Assembly: GCA_002311645.1 (NCBI GenBank)
Contig: DBYW01000016.1
Location: 1 to 8,841 of the forward strand
Reading direction: 5' to 3'
DNA: 8,841 bases
DNA from: Bacteroidales bacterium UBA1176
Lineage (GTDB): Bacteria > Bacteroidota > Bacteroidia > Bacteroidales > WCHB1-69
This document shows, piece after piece, positions 6,827-8,841 of this stretch (positions are counted from its first letter, which is position 1; the number at the start of each line of letters is the position of its first letter). Under the pieces are notes generated by a model. It saw only the letters and a list, made by a program, of their open reading frames with translations, was not told the DNA's origin and searched no databases. The position numbers were made by a program, and so were the translations under genes.

Positions 6827-6845
6827 GGCTGGCTTGCCGGCCATT
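6824..6845. repeat. Near-perfect palindrome at end of repeat copy 2
   Basis: The 10-base arms 6824-6833 and 6836-6845 pair with a single G-T pair (6830/6839) around only two central bases. This can form a tight hairpin on either strand. It starts where the similarity to copy 1 ends. No T run follows on either strand. Confidence 0.6.
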
Positions 6846-6861
6846 GGAGCGGAAAGCCCGA

Positions 6862-6952
6862 CGGCGCGGCGGCGTTTGGTTGCATGCACGATGGTAAGGA
6901 CGGCGCGCCTCGTATCTGCGAACGGATGTGTTTTGTGCCGCCGCGCCGGCAC
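6862..6952. repeat. 12-bp GC-rich inverted repeat with a competing local hairpin
   Basis: cggcgcggcggc (6862-6873) is perfectly complementary to gccgccgcgccg (6937-6948) across 63 bases. The right arm also takes part in a separate short hairpin, gtgccg (6935-6940) with cggcac (6947-6952), so the two structures exclude each other. Between the arms lies the 8-base palindrome ggcgcgcc (6903-6910). The function is unknown. Confidence 0.55.
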
Positions 6953-6960
6953 GCCCAAAT

Positions 6961-6993
6961 AAAAAAAAGATGCAAAAGGCCCTGATTGGAGCC
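6961..6993 (-). terminator. Possible weak terminator after the DUF4296 gene
   Basis: Read on the minus strand, ggctc (6993-6989) and gggcc (6982-6978) form a 5-bp stem with one G-T pair, followed by tttt, five other bases and T8 (6968-6961). It lies about 37 bases past the DUF4296 stop. The stem is short and the T runs are split, so this is only a candidate. Confidence 0.3.
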
Positions 6994-7029
6994 CTCAGTA
7001 TATATATTCCTTTTGGTTTAGGCGATGGC

Positions 7030-7449
7030 TTATCTTATCTGGTGAATAAATGGAATTCCGTCATTGGGGGCAATCGGGGTGGGCAGGGAGTCGGGGATGT
7101 TCAATTGCTTGCGCATTTCGGTAAGGCGCGTGGAAACGTCCGAAAGCAGATTTTCTGCAGAATTCTCCTCGCCGATATAGTAGTCGACGGAGCGCACGAA
7201 CTGGGCTCGCGTGACGTTGTATCGGGTGAAGAGCTCTTTGTAGTAGTCGCGGGTTAAGTAGAGTCGGTTGACGGAGTCGGGTGCTAAATGCACGGTGCTC
7301 TCGATGAGGAAGCTCTCGGCAATGATATCCACCATCTTGTTCCGGCTGATGAGGTCGGCGGGTTTTTCCAACACCTGTTTTTTGCTCTTGCATCCGGAAA
7401 GGAGCAGCAAGGGCAGCAAAAGTAATAGGATTGTCTTTTGGATATTCAT
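7030..7449 (-). CDS. DUF4296-like small lipoprotein
   Basis: A 139-residue protein with a hydrophobic signal (TILLLLLPLLLLSGC) and lipobox LSGC, giving a lipidated Cys20. The mature part begins KSKKQVLEKPADLIS followed by KMVDIIAE, the pattern of the DUF4296 family of Bacteroidota (a helical domain after 'KP..LI....M'). The remainder is charged and helical (YYKELFTRYNV, SVDYYIG, LTEMRKQL), ending in a proline-rich tail (about 120-139). The function of the family is unknown to me. The ATG directly follows the TAA of the tRNA nucleotidyltransferase gene with no gap, which suggests translational coupling and one transcript. Confidence 0.8.
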   Translation of the reverse strand: MNIQKTILLLLLPLLLLSGCKSKKQVLEKPADLISRNKMVDIIAESFLIESTVHLAPDSVNRLYLTRDYYKELFTRYNVTRAQFVRSVDYYIGEENSAENLLSDVSTRLTEMRKQLNIPDSLPTPIAPNDGIPFIHQIR

Positions 7450-8841
7450 TTATTCGGGTTTTTTGACGAGCGTGAGCCCTATCTTTTCGCCCTCTTCAAT
7501 CATGCGCTGAAGGGCTGCAGGGCGTGAATTTTCTATTTCGCCGTCGAGGATGGCGTTGCAGACGGCCTCTTTGATGATGCCGATTTCGCGGCTCGGGCTG
7601 ATGCCGAACGCAGTCATGATGTCTTGTCCGTCGAAGGGCGGGCGCCAGTTGCGGAGCTTGTCCTTTTCCTCGATCTCGACAAGCTTTTCGCGCACCTTGG
7701 CGAAGTTGTCGAAGCAGCGCTGTATCTTGGCGGAGTTCTTGGAAGTGACGTCGGCCTCGCAGAGCCGCATCAGGTCGTCGATGTCGTCGCCGGCCTCGAA
7801 GAGCAGACGGCGCACGGCCGAGTCTGTTACTTCGTCCTCCACTAAGGCGATAGGACGGAGGTGCAGGCCCACGAGTTTTTGCACATACTTCATCTTCTCG
7901 TTGGCGGGCATATGGAGCCGACGGAAGATGGAGACCACCATTTTGGCGCCCACGGCGTCATGGCCGTGGAATGTCCATCCGGTGCCGGGCACAAAGCGCT
8001 TGGTGACGGGCTTGGCGATGTCATGCAGCAAGGCCGCCCAGACGAGCCATACATTGGTGGAGGACATGGCGATGTTGTCCACCACCTCGAGGGTGTGCAG
8101 GTAGTTGTCCTTGTGCCCCTGACCGTTGATGTGTTCCACACCTTTGAGGGCCTCCATTTCGGGCAGGAAGCGTTCGAGCAGGCCACACTCGTCCAACAGC
8201 TTGATGCCGCGTGAGGGGCGGATGCAGCGGAGTATCTTGTTGAACTCCTCGATGATGCGTTCGTTGGAGATGATTTCCAGCCGGTAGGCGTTGCGCTTGA
8301 TGGAGGCAAGTGTGTCGGGGTGTATGTCGAAGTTGAGCTGGGTGGCGAAGCGCACGGCGCGCATCATGCGCAGCGGGTCGTCGGAGAAGGTCTTGTCGGG
8401 GTCGCAGGGCGTGCGGATGATCTTGGCTTGCAGGTCGCTGATGCCGTCGAAGGGGTCGATGAGTTGGAAGGCCTGCTCGCCGTTGAGGGCGATGGCCAAG
8501 GCGTTGATGGTGAAGTCGCGGCGCAGTTGATCGTCCTCTAAGGTGCCGTCCTCGACCACGGGCTTGCGGGAGTCGTGGCTGTACGACTCGCGGCGGGCGC
8601 CCACGAACTCCACGTCGCACTCCTCGTAGGGGAACTGGGCGGTGCCGAAGTTCTTATAGACGTTGACGTGCAGGTCGGGGGAGATGAGGGCGGCGGTGGC
8701 TTTGGCCAGCTGGATGCCGCTGCCCACGGTGACGATGTCGATGTCGGTGTTGTGGCGGCGCAGCAGGATGTCGCGCACCACACCGCCCACCACATAGGCG
8801 GTCAGCCCGAGCTGGTCGGCGGCCTTCGCCACAATGGCGTA
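7450..8841 (-). CDS. CCA-adding-type tRNA nucleotidyltransferase with HD domain (5' partial)
   Basis: Adds or repairs the 3' CCA end of tRNAs in the cytoplasm, or a closely related nucleotidyltransferase role. The frame is open to the right edge, so the true start lies outside; GTG at 8830-8832 is probably an internal Val (upstream codons read Y-A-I). Numbering from that Val as 1: GGVVRD (16-21) is the class II nucleotidyltransferase signature, DID (30-32) gives the metal aspartates, DVEFVGAR (73-80) a further acidic strand, and RRDFTINAL (104-112) the nucleotide-recognition motif. An RNA-binding-like helical region follows (about 165-230), then an HD domain with HKDN...H (240-246), LLHDIAKP (268-275, His270-Asp271) and FHGHD. 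Family members with HD domains are commonly about 470-490 residues, so probably only some 15-25 residues are missing. The poly(A) polymerase alternative cannot be excluded by sequence alone. Confidence 0.93.
   Translation of the reverse strand, partial: YAIVAKAADQLGLTAYVVGGVVRDILLRRHNTDIDIVTVGSGIQLAKATAALISPDLHVNVYKNFGTAQFPYEECDVEFVGARRESYSHDSRKPVVEDGTLEDDQLRRDFTINALAIALNGEQAFQLIDPFDGISDLQAKIIRTPCDPDKTFSDDPLRMMRAVRFATQLNFDIHPDTLASIKRNAYRLEIISNERIIEEFNKILRCIRPSRGIKLLDECGLLERFLPEMEALKGVEHINGQGHKDNYLHTLEVVDNIAMSSTNVWLVWAALLHDIAKPVTKRFVPGTGWTFHGHDAVGAKMVVSIFRRLHMPANEKMKYVQKLVGLHLRPIALVEDEVTDSAVRRLLFEAGDDIDDLMRLCEADVTSKNSAKIQRCFDNFAKVREKLVEIEEKDKLRNWRPPFDGQDIMTAFGISPSREIGIIKEAVCNAILDGEIENSRPAALQRMIEEGEKIGLTLVKKPE

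Larger units (their letters stand above)
6444..7029. other. Gene-free gap between porX and the DUF4296 gene
   Basis: No credible gene is present; the minus-strand open frames at about 6632-6975 run through the repeat and GC-rich dyads and match no known product. Contents from left: an AT-richer leader (about 40% GC at 6481-6540), small dyads around 6576-6594 (aggg/ccct and tatccc/ggggta), the dispersed repeat copy 2 (6636-6826), a near-perfect palindrome (6824-6845), and a GC-rich stretch (about 65% at 6841-6960) with a 12-bp inverted repeat. An A8 run at 6961-6968 and a weak terminator-like hairpin lie close to the DUF4296 stop. Confidence 0.6.

Noticed and set aside
8830..8832. GTG as true start of the tRNA nucleotidyltransferase
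   Set aside because: The frame stays open to the window edge and the family normally has residues before the GGxVRD region, so the gene is better called 5' partial.

Overview
The window looks like a piece of a Bacteroidota chromosome, most likely order Bacteroidales. The main reasons are a complete PorX (receiver domain plus PglZ/alkaline-phosphatase-like domain, the response regulator tied to the type IX secretion system), a DUF4296-type lipoprotein, several secreted or lipoprotein products, and a promoter box of the Bacteroidota type (TAnnTTTG). The genus is inference and cannot be fixed from the sequence. All six genes lie on the minus strand. Coding GC is about 50-62%, and no rRNA, tRNA, CRISPR array or transposase gene was seen.

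In order of transcription (right to left): a 5'-truncated CCA-type tRNA nucleotidyltransferase runs off the right edge and abuts a small DUF4296-like lipoprotein gene (TAA directly followed by ATG). A gene-free gap of about 600 bases follows, holding one copy of a structured dispersed repeat, a GC-rich stretch with several strong dyads, and the upstream region of porX. Then comes a tight set, porX - lipoprotein alpha/beta hydrolase - tandem CAP-domain protein, with gaps of 20 and 48 bases that suggest co-transcription. After a 103-base gap with a good Bacteroidota promoter lies an unusual secreted fusion of a TlpA-like thioredoxin domain to an alpha/beta hydrolase. The left 551 bases are gene-free: a second copy of the dispersed repeat ends about 10 bases past the fusion gene's stop, followed by a degenerate 7-base-periodic array and, at the left edge, a likely plus-strand terminator.

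How the genes may work together: the CCA enzyme matures tRNA and is housekeeping. The left cluster is an envelope module. PorX links envelope signalling to type IX secretion, and the three genes after it encode exported proteins (a lipoprotein hydrolase, a CAP protein, a thioredoxin-hydrolase fusion). Functional coupling is inferred only from order and spacing.

The points most worth checking are the structured repeat with invariant stems and variable loops, the thioredoxin-hydrolase fusion with an AT-rich patch at its domain junction, and the linkage of porX to exported hydrolase and CAP genes. None of these amounts to a proven new system.
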